A DNA stretch of 15,124 nt from Anaerolineales bacterium. Its GTDB lineage: Bacteria; Chloroflexota; Anaerolineae; Anaerolineales; E44-bin32. This document shows positions 5,359 through 13,476 of the stretch, piece after piece. The position numbers were made by a program, and so were the translations under genes. Position 1 is the first letter of the stretch. Each line of letters begins with the position of its first letter. The stretch covers positions 1 to 15,124 of the forward strand of contig JAUWFP010000023.1 of the NCBI GenBank assembly GCA_030606845.1. The letters run 5' to 3'. Under the pieces are notes generated by a model. The model had not been told where the DNA came from. It did not search any database and saw only the letters and a list, made by a program, of their open reading frames with translations.

Positions 5359-8153
5359 GTGCTTTTTCTATCTCTTGTCTTTGCAGCTTCAGTCATCGCC
5401 AGCAGGAAATCGCTCAGCCCTTTCTGAGTTTCGAAATACAGGTAGAGGACAGGCGAGCCGTAGTCCTTCATCGCCGCCAGATCGCTCAGAGCTTGCCCTT
5501 CAAACAACTGCCCGAAAGAATACTTTTTGCCGGGTATGGCTTCATCTTTTCGGGGCTTAACCATCAGGAGCAAATAGACAATATCCATTAAACCGCGATC
5601 AGAAACGAGGTCACATTCTGCGGAGCCAGTCAGCGAGAACAAACCAAGTTGATCGCGAAGCACACGACGCAGGCGTCTCACCTTACCTTGAAGGGTTTTC
5701 GACATGGAAGCATAGAAGCGTAATCCTAAGCCTCCCGCTTCCTGTGATTCGGCGAGGATAAAATCAACCACTTCAGATAGTCCACTTCCTGTGAACTGCA
5801 AATCCCGTGGCGCGGCTCTTAACTGCACACCATCGCCCTGCCATAGCGGATCCGCCCGAGGCAGTTCACCCTTGCGTTCGAGCCTGTGCAGAATGTGTTG
5901 GAGCTCCGCTCTGCTCCGGTGCAGGGCATCAATCTCTGTGGGATTTACTGAAAGCAGGTGCTGTGCGATTGCCGCGCCAATCTGCCATTGAACGAGCATC
6001 TTACCTATCGATTCGGGGCACGTGCTTGTCTCGAGCACAAGAACGGGAATATCCGCGCGGTTCCACTCCGCCAGACGACGATCCAATGCACCAGAACTGC
6101 GCAGGTAAACAAATAGACGATCATCGCCGTAGACATTCCCAGACCCCGGGGGTTCATCCCGGACCAAGATAAATCTACTCTCCTCCACCCCGCGCCCTGC
6201 AGCGAGTAGACCTTCGATCCATTTTAGTATCGGCTCCAACGGTGGGTCAGTGAAGAGCGTTAATTTATCCCGCCCACTGCGGAAAGCCGCAGCCAGAACC
6301 GAGCTGAGAAAAAGACCGGGGTTCTGAGCAACATCCACAAGTGGACCACATGCACGCGTCATATCTACGCCACCCTGCACAAAGGACTGGATATCCGCGC
6401 CTGCTAGCGCTGCGGGCAGGAGGCTCGTCCAATTGAACGGGGAGAGCCAGATGTCATCTTGGTTATCCGCCTCAATGATTTTGTGGATGCCCTGCTCTAC
6501 AGCCCAAGCATGTAATTTTGAACCCTCTTTCGTGATGACGACAAAATGATCCCCTGTTTGCTCCTCAAGCTTCCGGAGCGCTTGTTCCCAAAAAGTTGAG
6601 AGTAAATGCTCTTCTATTCCATCTCCCGATGAAGAATCCACGACAAGATACAAAGTTGCTTCAGGTGCAATATTTCTCTTTATTGAACGGACGTTATCCG
6701 GATTCGCCGCACTAATTGTGTGCAAATTAATCCCGTTGGGTGACGCCAGTATCCGCACCAGCATCTCTGCAGTGAAAGTTCCACCCCCTGATCCAATGAG
6801 GATCAACGATGTAATTGCCGGATCTAACGCTTCTGCGAAACGGGTGAGCTCGGCGACCCCTGTTGACATTTTCGCAGGTTCTGATAACCACCCCAACCAA
6901 CGACGAACCTGCGCTTTCTCGCGATCGCGTTCCACCCAGAGAGTGACGTCCTCCTGCCGGAGCCTCTTCCCAACCTCATCTCGCTCTAATTCTGCAAGGG
7001 TCTCCCGCATTTTCGGCTCAAGTGCAGCGAGTTCCTTCTGGAAAGTGCCCGCCTTCTCTTTGATTGCCCCCAAGATTGAACGATAAGATATAGCGGACTC
7101 GCGTACACCCTGCCTCTCAAGCTGTTCCGCCACCGCATCGAGCGAGATTCTAAGATCACCCAGCGCCTGTAATTGGCTGCGGGCAGTTGAGATATTCTCT
7201 GGTAGCGTCAGCTCCGGTGTTCCGTGATCCTTGCAAGCCTTCATGGTTGCTTCAGAAAGTGTGTTTACGGTATCCGACCCAATCAGGTGATCGACATAAT
7301 AGGTATCAGGATATTCTGGGTTCTTCGTGCTCGTAGCCGCCCAGAGAGGTCTCTGCACTCGCGCCCCCCGCGTGGCGAGGTATTGAAACCGTTCCCCTTG
7401 AAACGTCGCTACAAATTGCGCGTACGCAAGCTTGCTGTTAGCGATGGCTACTTTCCCGAGCAAGGAGGAAGCGCGCTCGCCCTCTGCTTCTCCGCGCTGG
7501 ATAATCTCCTTAAGCTGCTCGTCCAGTGCAATATCGATCGGGGAGACGAGAAATGAGGCCACGGAGGTAACATGACCGAGCGAGCCGCCATCTTCGAGAC
7601 GCCCTTCCAAGCCAATCATGTAGGCTTCCATGACCTCGATGTAGCGCCCCAGAGAGAAAATCAACGTTGCATTTACATTGATCCCTGCTCGAATGGAAGA
7701 TTCAATCGCGGGGAGGCCGGCGAGCGTTGCTGGGATCTTAATCATCACGTTAGGACGATTGACCGCATCCCATAGACGCCTCGCCTCCTCAATGGTCCTG
7801 TTTGTGTCATCGGCGACTTCGGGATTCACATCGATCGAGACGAAACCATCCCCACCGTTCGTTTGCTCGTAAAGCGGCAAGAAGGCATCTGCTGCGGCGC
7901 GAATATCATCAACTGTTAGTTGGTCAAAGATTTTTTCTGCCGTCCACCCGGCCTGGGCGAAACGGCGCAAATCGACCGAATAATTTTCGCTCGACAAGAT
8001 AGCACTTTCAAAAACGGTTAGATTGGAGGTGCCCCCGCGCAGCTCACCGGCAGCGACTCTATCCACCAATTCACCAGAATCGAGCGAGTCCCTGCGGATG
8101 CTATCCAGCCACAGGGACTGTCCTAATGAATGAATAGATTGGATCGGGTCCAT
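5355..8153 (-). CDS. tal-pgi: Transaldolase/glucose-6-phosphate isomerase fusion with divergent PGI half
   Basis: A 932-residue protein, close to the usual length of Tal-PGI fusions. Residues 1-370 are transaldolase: WLD with Asp17, TSNLT (Asn44), VMIKIPAT with Schiff-base Lys139, NATLIFS (Thr163), and GARVQRPLW. About 370-410 is a charged helical linker; about 430-932 aligns with PGI (LILIGSGGGTF, LLPAALAG, GRDKLTL, YGDDRLFV, AIPGKKYSFGQL). Transaldolase exchanges a three-carbon unit between sugar phosphates; PGI interconverts glucose-6-P and fructose-6-P. Several PGI catalytic motifs are absent, and the transaldolase half has Asp108 in place of the usual Glu and Pro205 in place of the usual phosphate-binding Arg, so either activity may be lost or altered. 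GGAG lies 6 bases upstream of the ATG. It follows tkt by 163 bases on the same strand. Confidence 0.9.
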   Translation of the reverse strand: MDPIQSIHSLGQSLWLDSIRRDSLDSGELVDRVAAGELRGGTSNLTVFESAILSSENYSVDLRRFAQAGWTAEKIFDQLTVDDIRAAADAFLPLYEQTNGGDGFVSIDVNPEVADDTNRTIEEARRLWDAVNRPNVMIKIPATLAGLPAIESSIRAGINVNATLIFSLGRYIEVMEAYMIGLEGRLEDGGSLGHVTSVASFLVSPIDIALDEQLKEIIQRGEAEGERASSLLGKVAIANSKLAYAQFVATFQGERFQYLATRGARVQRPLWAATSTKNPEYPDTYYVDHLIGSDTVNTLSEATMKACKDHGTPELTLPENISTARSQLQALGDLRISLDAVAEQLERQGVRESAISYRSILGAIKEKAGTFQKELAALEPKMRETLAELERDEVGKRLRQEDVTLWVERDREKAQVRRWLGWLSEPAKMSTGVAELTRFAEALDPAITSLILIGSGGGTFTAEMLVRILASPNGINLHTISAANPDNVRSIKRNIAPEATLYLVVDSSSGDGIEEHLLSTFWEQALRKLEEQTGDHFVVITKEGSKLHAWAVEQGIHKIIEADNQDDIWLSPFNWTSLLPAALAGADIQSFVQGGVDMTRACGPLVDVAQNPGLFLSSVLAAAFRSGRDKLTLFTDPPLEPILKWIEGLLAAGRGVEESRFILVRDEPPGSGNVYGDDRLFVYLRSSGALDRRLAEWNRADIPVLVLETSTCPESIGKMLVQWQIGAAIAQHLLSVNPTEIDALHRSRAELQHILHRLERKGELPRADPLWQGDGVQLRAAPRDLQFTGSGLSEVVDFILAESQEAGGLGLRFYASMSKTLQGKVRRLRRVLRDQLGLFSLTGSAECDLVSDRGLMDIVYLLLMVKPRKDEAIPGKKYSFGQLFEGQALSDLAAMKDYGSPVLYLYFETQKGLSDFLLAMTEAAKTRDRKST

Positions 8154-8316
8154 CGTCTGCTCCAGCAGGAGCCGTTTTACCTATAACCTTGCTCTATCGA
8201 TTCGTGGCGAGCACCCCGGCTCCGTTACCAAACCCATGGTTGGAAACACCTTCACTCGAGGAGCGAAGATGCACAGAGTCATGATTTCCCGGCTAAACAA
8301 CCAGGCACATTATGGC

Positions 8317-10341
8317 TTATTTGCCAGGAGTCTCGATTCGCGCCAGGATTTCCTGAGCCTTCTGGACAACATTATCCGCTGTTAATCCAAAGCGCTCGTA
8401 GAGTTCCTCAAATGGCGCCGATTCGCCAAAGTGATTGATGCCGATGACCGCTCCGTCATCACCAACCCATCGCTCCCATCCAAGCGTTATGCCGGCCTCA
8501 ATCGCCACGCGGGCTCGAATCGCCCCTGGAAGAACCTGTTGTCGATACTCCGCGGGTTGGGCTTCGAATAGCTCCCAGGAAGGGAACGAAACGATGCGGG
8601 TTGAGATACCCTCGCCCGCGAGTTTTACACCAGCTTCGAGGATGATTTCGACCTCCGACCCAGACGCCATCAAGATGAGCTGAGGTGGTCCCTCCCCCAG
8701 ATCTGCCAGGACATATGCGCCCTTCTGTAATCCCTCAGCCGAACCGAATTTCGCCCGGTCGATAGTCGGCAACGCTTGACGGGTTAGCGCCAATGCCGTA
8801 GGTCCATCATCCCTTTCCAATGCTGACATCCAGGCTTGTGCAACTTCATTCGCATCCGCCGGCCGCAAAACGACCATATTGGGGATCGTGCGCAGCGCGG
8901 TTAGCTGTTCAATGGGTTGATGCGTAGGTCCATCCTCCCCCAGACCAATCGAATCATGAGTGAATACATAAATTACGCGCTGCTCCATTAATGCGGCCAG
9001 GCGGACCGCTCCACGCATGTAGTCGGAGAACACCAGGAAGGTCCCACCGAAGGGGATGAGCCCGCCGTGCAGAGAAAGACCGTTCAGGATCGCTCCCATC
9101 GCGTGTTCGCGCACGCCGAAATGCAGGTACCGCCCGCGGCGGTCATCCGCCGTGAATGACATCTCACCCTCCAGCGCGGTCTTGTTCGAGCCGGTCAGGT
9201 CAGCCGATCCGCCAATCAGCTCCGGAATGATGGGCGCCAACGCGTTCAGGACCTTACCTGATGATGCACGCGTAGCCATTCCTTTCGCGTCAGTATCAAA
9301 AACAGGAAGCTTTCCTCTCGCCTCGGCGGGAAGTATTCCACTCAAGGTTCGCTTAAATTGCGCGGACAGTTCAGGGTATGCTTCTCCATAACTGACCAGC
9401 TTCTCCTGCCAGGATTCATACGCCTCGAGATTGCGCTCGGCGCCGGCGTGGAAATGATCACGCACATCGTCCGGAACGAGGAAAGAAGGCTCTTGCGGCC
9501 AACCCAATTTGTCTTTTGCCCCTGCTAGTTCCTCTTCCCCCGGTGGTTCACCATGCGCAGCAGCGGTATCTTGTTTAGTCGGAAGACCGAACCCAATGTG
9601 GGAGCGCGTCACGATTAATGATGGACGATCATCCGCCTTTGCGGCTTCGATGGCGCGATCGAGCGCCTCCAGATCGTTGACATCCGCGACCTGCTCGACA
9701 TGCCATCCGTATGCTTCGAAGCGGGCGGCGCGATCCTCGGTAAAGGTTATGTCCGTGCTGCCATCGATGCTGATCCGGTTGTCATCGTAGAGATAGATCA
9801 ACCGGCCAAGTCGTAAATGCCCGGCAAGCGAGGCCGCCTCGGAAGCGACGCCCTCCATCAAGTCACCATCTGAAACAATGGCATAGATGAAGTGATCGAC
9901 GATATCGTAGTTATCACGGTTATAAAGCGCAGCGAGGTGTTCCGCCGCAATCGCCATACCGACACCGGAGGAGAATCCTTGCCCGAGCGGCCCTGTGGTC
10001 ATCTCCACTCCTGGTGTCAGGCCATGCTCTGGATGACCCGGAGTCTTGCTCCCCCATTGCCGAAATTGCTTGATTTCTGCCAACGGTAGATCGTATCCAC
10101 TCAAATGCAGCATGGCATATAACAGCATAGAGCCATGCCCGGCGGAGAGGATGAAACGGTCGCGATCCGGCCACTGTGGATCTGCGGGGTTGTACTTCAT
10201 ATGCCGCGTATAGAGCACATACGCAGCCGATGCCATCCCCATGGGAAGGCCTGGGTGACCCGAGTTCGCCTTCTGAATCGCTTCCGCGGCCAGGAATCGT
10301 ATTGTGTTAATCGCTTTTTCGTGCAGTTCCTTTGTTGCCAT
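8317..10341 (-). CDS. tkt: Transketolase
   Basis: A 674-residue, full-length transketolase, a thiamine-diphosphate enzyme that moves two-carbon ketol units between sugar phosphates in the pentose phosphate pathway. Seen: SGHPGLPMG with His29 near the N-terminus; SAGHGSMLLY (His69); TPGHPEHG and TTGPLGQG; the ThDP/metal motif SDGDLMEG (about 157-164) closing with Asn188 in DDN; the pyrimidine-domain RYLHFGVREHAMG with the activating Glu; HDSIGLGEDGPTHQP; and LRPADANE. No key residue looks altered. I choose the ATG at 10341 because GGAG lies 6 bases upstream; an upstream ATG at 10398 would add 19 residues without family homology. First gene of the tkt / tal-pgi / nuclease-like set. Confidence 0.95.
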   Translation of the reverse strand: MATKELHEKAINTIRFLAAEAIQKANSGHPGLPMGMASAAYVLYTRHMKYNPADPQWPDRDRFILSAGHGSMLLYAMLHLSGYDLPLAEIKQFRQWGSKTPGHPEHGLTPGVEMTTGPLGQGFSSGVGMAIAAEHLAALYNRDNYDIVDHFIYAIVSDGDLMEGVASEAASLAGHLRLGRLIYLYDDNRISIDGSTDITFTEDRAARFEAYGWHVEQVADVNDLEALDRAIEAAKADDRPSLIVTRSHIGFGLPTKQDTAAAHGEPPGEEELAGAKDKLGWPQEPSFLVPDDVRDHFHAGAERNLEAYESWQEKLVSYGEAYPELSAQFKRTLSGILPAEARGKLPVFDTDAKGMATRASSGKVLNALAPIIPELIGGSADLTGSNKTALEGEMSFTADDRRGRYLHFGVREHAMGAILNGLSLHGGLIPFGGTFLVFSDYMRGAVRLAALMEQRVIYVFTHDSIGLGEDGPTHQPIEQLTALRTIPNMVVLRPADANEVAQAWMSALERDDGPTALALTRQALPTIDRAKFGSAEGLQKGAYVLADLGEGPPQLILMASGSEVEIILEAGVKLAGEGISTRIVSFPSWELFEAQPAEYRQQVLPGAIRARVAIEAGITLGWERWVGDDGAVIGINHFGESAPFEELYERFGLTADNVVQKAQEILARIETPGK

Positions 10342-10383
10342 CGATCGCTCCATTATTTTTGATGATTCTTCATGATTAATCGA

Positions 10384-10413
10384 GGTGGATGATAACATGC
10401 AATATTATCCACC
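10384..10413. repeat. Inverted repeat upstream of tkt
   Basis: Arms GGTGGATGATA (10384-10394) and TATTATCCACC (10403-10413) pair over 11 positions with one imperfect pair (G10391/T10406), around an 8-base spacer ACATGCAA. It lies 42 bases upstream of the tkt start. It could be a regulator operator or a leader hairpin. I cannot tell which, and no clear promoter boxes flank it. Confidence 0.5.
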
Positions 10414-10588
10414 CATGCTTCATATAGACGATCCGAGAGCCCATTTTCTTCTCACTTCGCGGATTACGAGGAAAGAGCATTTTCAAACACAGTTACACCC
10501 GTGAAATATCAGGCAGCGGATCTACTTGCAACTCGCCAAGAGTGAATAGAAAAGGAAGTCCCCCTGAGTGAGCGCAGCGAGTACACAA

Positions 10589-10861
10589 TCAAGCATCTCT
10601 ATCCTTGCGGACGATCCACCCCATAACCCAGAGAACCACGGCTATCAACAAAGCTGGTATCAGTGTTACGCCCATGCAAAGCAGCGACAACTGGGCCGCC
10701 CCGCGTCCATAGAAGACCCAAATGAGCACATTGCCAACGATCAAGACCAGGGCTAAGCCGCCCAGAACAAGCCGAAACGTGGTCCCACTTGCGTACGCGC
10801 GCAGGTCCCGTCCTTTGTTTATTTGCTCAACTTTATTCGAATTCTCTTCTCGTGGATTCAG
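10589..10861 (-). CDS. Small two-helix membrane protein, apparent CTG start
   Basis: A 90-residue frame that lacks ATG, GTG or TTG near its beginning. Translated from CTG at 10861, it has a charged N-terminus of about 28 residues, then two hydrophobic segments (about residues 31-50, RLVLGGLALVLIVGN onward, and about 58-82, ending LLIAVVLWVMGWIV), then a basic tail IVRKDRDA. A strong Shine-Dalgarno match, GAGGTGA (10865-10871), sits directly before the CTG at a spacing that suits it. It follows the hypothetical gene at 10904-11302 by 42 bases, so the pair is probably an operon. Function unknown. The alternating hydrophobic composition and Shine-Dalgarno sequence argue against chance, but the start codon needs proof. 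Confidence 0.6.
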   Translation of the reverse strand: MNPREENSNKVEQINKGRDLRAYASGTTFRLVLGGLALVLIVGNVLIWVFYGRGAAQLSLLCMGVTLIPALLIAVVLWVMGWIVRKDRDA

Positions 10862-10903
10862 TTTTCACCTCATTTTGATGAAGCCTCTCGAGCCTCTTTC
10901 TGC

Positions 10904-11302
10904 CTATGTTGAATCCCCAGAGCCCTGGGTTTCCCCCATCTCTGCCCAATTCGTTCCCAGGAGCGTTTCAATAATCATCCGCGCATCCTCAAGCGGATCT
11001 TCTGGGAAAGGGAGCGTATGGTCGAGACTCACACGAGCCGTCAGTCGAGTGGCCGCAGAACGAACATCATCCGCGGTATCAACTTGCTGCACCAACCATT
11101 GCAGCATCTCATAAGCATTCGCCTCGATCTCACGGTCCTCGTTCAAACTGCGCGTGAAGCTCACCGCCCAACCAGCTGCCCGCCGAGCACAGACCCTCGC
11201 GCGCCCCTCATTGCCGTCGATCCGTGCCCGATGGGCATTTTCTAATTCCCTGTGTATCGTCTGTTTGAGTGTAATCAGATCGCCGCTCAAACGCTTTTGC
11301 AT
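10904..11302 (-). CDS. Hypothetical helical protein
   Basis: A 132-residue soluble, highly charged, predominantly helical protein. A conspicuous segment, RIDGNEGRARVCARRAAGWA (about residues 27-46), resembles small hypothetical proteins I recall from Anaerolineae, some with a HEPN-like look; I cannot confirm this without a search. Near residues 83-88 it has AATRLT, and a DPLEDARMIIETLL helix lies near the C-terminus. AGGGA lies 7 bases upstream of the ATG. It is followed on the same strand by the two-helix membrane protein and is divergent from fabL with 130 bases between. No function is proposed. Confidence 0.7.
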   Translation of the reverse strand: MQKRLSGDLITLKQTIHRELENAHRARIDGNEGRARVCARRAAGWAVSFTRSLNEDREIEANAYEMLQWLVQQVDTADDVRSAATRLTARVSLDHTLPFPEDPLEDARMIIETLLGTNWAEMGETQGSGDST

Positions 11303-11432
11303 CGATCGTTCCCTTCTCGTTGATATGACCTCGTCGGTGATTCTCGCCAGGGAGTCAAAATACTACGCTAGGACATCCCCCTAAATGGTAAGATGAGCGC
11401 AGGTTAAACGCCAGCTAAAGGAGACAGCAATA

Positions 11433-12209
11433 ATGCGCTTTAAGGATAAGGTTGCCTTGGTTACAGGATCAGGCCGGGGGATCGGACGAGCTATCGCCTT
11501 GCGCCTGGCCGCAGATGGAGCCGACATCGTCGTGAACTTTTTCCGCAACCGCACCCCAGCGGAAGATACAGCCGAGGAAATCCGTACCTTAGGGCGGAAG
11601 GCAGTCGTAATCAAAGCCAATGTCGGTGACCTGGATGAGCTCGAGAATCTGTTTACCGGCGCGGAAGAAGCGTTCGGTGGCTTGGATATTTTCATCAGCA
11701 ACGCAGCCTCCGGATACAACCGTCCGGTGTTGAAACAGAAGCCGAAGGGCTGGGAATGGACGATGAACATCAACGCTCGTTCGCTGCTCTTCGGTGCCCA
11801 ACATGCAACGCGTCTCATGCAAAGCCGTGGCGGCGGCGCGATTGTAAGCCTCTCCAGCCCAGGCGCTTCTCACGTCATTCCCGACTACGTCGTCGTCGGC
11901 GCTAGTAAAGCCGCCATCGAAACCATCACTCGATACCTCGCCGTAGAGCTTGCCCCTTTGGGCATCAGCGTGAATGCTGTTTCGCCAGGTGTCGTGAGGA
12001 CAGATGCCCTGGAGCATTTCGACGTAGCACAGGATGATTCTGTAATTAAGCGTGTCTCATCGATAACCCCCGCCGGTCGACTTGTGACCCCAGAGGATGT
12101 TGCCGATCTAGTCGCTTTCCTATGCTCCGAGGATGCTAACATGATCAGAGGACAGACGATCGTTATCGACGGCGGATTCATCTTATTAGGAGATCAGAGT
12201 TCTCGTTAG
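11433..12209 (+). CDS. fabL: Short-chain dehydrogenase of the FabL type (enoyl-ACP reductase III-like)
   Basis: A 258-residue classical short-chain dehydrogenase/reductase. Seen: TGSGRGIG cofactor motif (11-18), ISNAASG (89-94), catalytic Ser141/142, and Tyr152-x6-Lys159 (YVVVGASK). The pattern matches Bacillus FabL more than FabG along its length, notably KANVGD, WEWTMNINARSLLFGAQ, ITRYLAVELAPLGISVNAVS, TDALEHF, TPAGRL, and MIRGQTIVIDGG near the end. FabL reduces trans-2-enoyl-ACP with NADPH in the last step of fatty acid elongation. A FabG-like 3-oxoacyl reductase or other SDR activity cannot be excluded from sequence. AAAGGAGA lies about 9 bases before the ATG. It appears monocistronic, and its stop codon lies in the loop of a hairpin. 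Confidence 0.82.
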   Translation: MRFKDKVALVTGSGRGIGRAIALRLAADGADIVVNFFRNRTPAEDTAEEIRTLGRKAVVIKANVGDLDELENLFTGAEEAFGGLDIFISNAASGYNRPVLKQKPKGWEWTMNINARSLLFGAQHATRLMQSRGGGAIVSLSSPGASHVIPDYVVVGASKAAIETITRYLAVELAPLGISVNAVSPGVVRTDALEHFDVAQDDSVIKRVSSITPAGRLVTPEDVADLVAFLCSEDANMIRGQTIVIDGGFILLGDQSSR

Positions 12210-12229
12210 AAAAACCGAGAACCCTGATC
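12192..12229. terminator. Hairpin between convergent fabL and folE, probable terminator
   Basis: Fourteen-base arms (12192-12205 and 12216-12229) pair at 13 of 14 positions around the loop TTAGAAAAAC, which contains the fabL stop codon TAG (12207-12209). There is no T-run after the stem on the plus side, so it is not a textbook intrinsic terminator. Between convergent genes it may act in both directions or limit read-through and 3' decay. A 10-base palindrome TGTCATGACA follows at 12233-12242. Confidence 0.5.
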
Positions 12230-12252
12230 GAATGTCATGACAACTTGACCGG

Positions 12253-12876
12253 CTAGACCGCCAGGCTGGAAGTGTCCCTGGCGATGTGCGCCAGGAACTC
12301 TTTGCGAGTGATGTCATTGGTCTTGAACGTCCCCGTCATGGCACTGGTGACCATGCGTGCGTTAGCCTTCTTCACCCCGCGGATCTTCGAGCAAAGATGC
12401 AGCCCCTCAACGACGACGGCGACACCCTGCGGGTGGATTGCCGCCTCGAGGAAATCCGCTATCTGTCTTGTCATCCGCTCTTGAACCTGCAGCCGTCGAG
12501 CAAATAAATCGACGATGCGCGGAATTTTCGAGAGGCCAATGACCTTACCACTAGGAAGATAGGCGATGTGCGCGCGCCCAATAAAGGGCAGCAAGTGATG
12601 CTCGCACATACTGTAAAACTCAATGTCGCGGACAATGACCATATCGTCATAGTCCACCTCGAATACAGCTTCATTAATGAGTGCGTGTGGGTCTACGCGA
12701 TACCCCGCAAGAAGTTCATCATACATACGGGCGACGCGTTCGGGGGTACGTTCCAAACCTTCCCGGCAGGCATCTTCTCCAAATGCTTTAAGAAGTGAAC
12801 CCACCGCGGCTTCAATTTCTGGCTTCGCTACACCGACGCCATCCAAGAGTTCCGCTGCAGCATCAATATTGTGCAT
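12253..12876 (-). CDS. folE: GTP cyclohydrolase I, type FolE1
   Basis: A 207-residue enzyme that converts GTP to 7,8-dihydroneopterin triphosphate, the first step of folate and pterin synthesis. The three zinc ligands are visible: Cys91 and His94 in MCEHHLLPF and Cys162 in HLCSKIRGV. His93, next to the ligand, is also conserved. Other family landmarks are GLERTPERVARMY (40-52), GRAHIAYLPSGKVIGLSKIPR (100-120) and LQVQERMT (129-136). Length is normal. The HLCSKIRG tail is a slight variant of the more usual HMCMxMRG. GAGGAGAGAG precedes the ATG. The gene diverges from folB-folK, sharing a 231-base intergenic region. Confidence 0.95.
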   Translation of the reverse strand: MHNIDAAAELLDGVGVAKPEIEAAVGSLLKAFGEDACREGLERTPERVARMYDELLAGYRVDPHALINEAVFEVDYDDMVIVRDIEFYSMCEHHLLPFIGRAHIAYLPSGKVIGLSKIPRIVDLFARRLQVQERMTRQIADFLEAAIHPQGVAVVVEGLHLCSKIRGVKKANARMVTSAMTGTFKTNDITRKEFLAHIARDTSSLAV

Positions 12877-13107
12877 AATATTCTCTCTCCTCTTATGGTG
12901 CCTCTTGCTAAAATCCTATCACAAACGCAATCCAACCTGGAACAGGAAATATACACGGGCACCCCTTATATTGTGAGATTCTGAGTAAAATAGCTCCAAT
13001 AAAGAAGCCGATCTCTCTACAGCTTTGACGGTTTACAATACACATATCTTACCTACGTTCATCATTCTCGGTATTTACGAGAGCGAGCATTACGAAGGGA
13101 TGGAACC

Positions 13108-13476
13108 ATGAACGAAGACCGCATCATCATCAAGGATCTGCTATTGCGTGGAATCATCGGGATCAATGATTGGGAGCGCGAAAAAAGACAGGACATCCTG
13201 ATCAACATCACCCTATCGGGTGACCTGCGAGCGGCCGGCGAGAGCGATAAGATCGAGGACGCCATCAATTACCGGACATTGACGAAGAAAATTATCCAAC
13301 ACGTGGAGGAGGCCGCCAGGTACACGGTTGAAGCCTTAGCCGCTGACATCGCCAAACTGTGCCTGAGCGCAGAGGGGGTACAGCGCGCGCAAGTTCGGGT
13401 CGAGAAACCGGGAGCCTTGCGATTCGCGAAATCCGTCGGTGTAGAAATCGAGCGGAGCCTGAGCGACTTTGACTGA
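13108..13476 (+). CDS. folB: Dihydroneopterin aldolase
   Basis: A 122-residue protein that cleaves 7,8-dihydroneopterin to 6-hydroxymethyl-7,8-dihydropterin and glycolaldehyde. Seen: IKDLLLRGIIGINDWE with Glu23, INYRTLTK with Tyr55, TVEALAADIA with Glu76, and VRVEKPGAL with the catalytic Lys100, at the positions expected in FolB. GAAGGGA lies upstream of the ATG. It overlaps the folK start by 8 bases, so the two are one operon and probably translationally coupled. The divergent partner folE supplies the pathway precursor. Confidence 0.94.
   Translation: MNEDRIIIKDLLLRGIIGINDWEREKRQDILINITLSGDLRAAGESDKIEDAINYRTLTKKIIQHVEEAARYTVEALAADIAKLCLSAEGVQRAQVRVEKPGALRFAKSVGVEIERSLSDFD

Noticed and set aside
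8317..10398. Upstream ATG at 10398 as start of transketolase
   Set aside because: The extra 19 residues have no family similarity, and the ATG at 10341 has GGAG six bases upstream.
11589..12017. Minus-strand open frame inside fabL
   Set aside because: It is a shadow of the fabL coding sequence with no ribosome binding site or domain.
13025..13060. Sigma-70 promoter before folB starting with TTGACG
   Set aside because: No acceptable -10 box is found 16 to 18 bases downstream.
12877..13107. Folate-related riboswitch in the folE/folB intergenic region
   Set aside because: I see no conserved riboswitch core or strong stem set; only a 5-base stem near 13066-13082.
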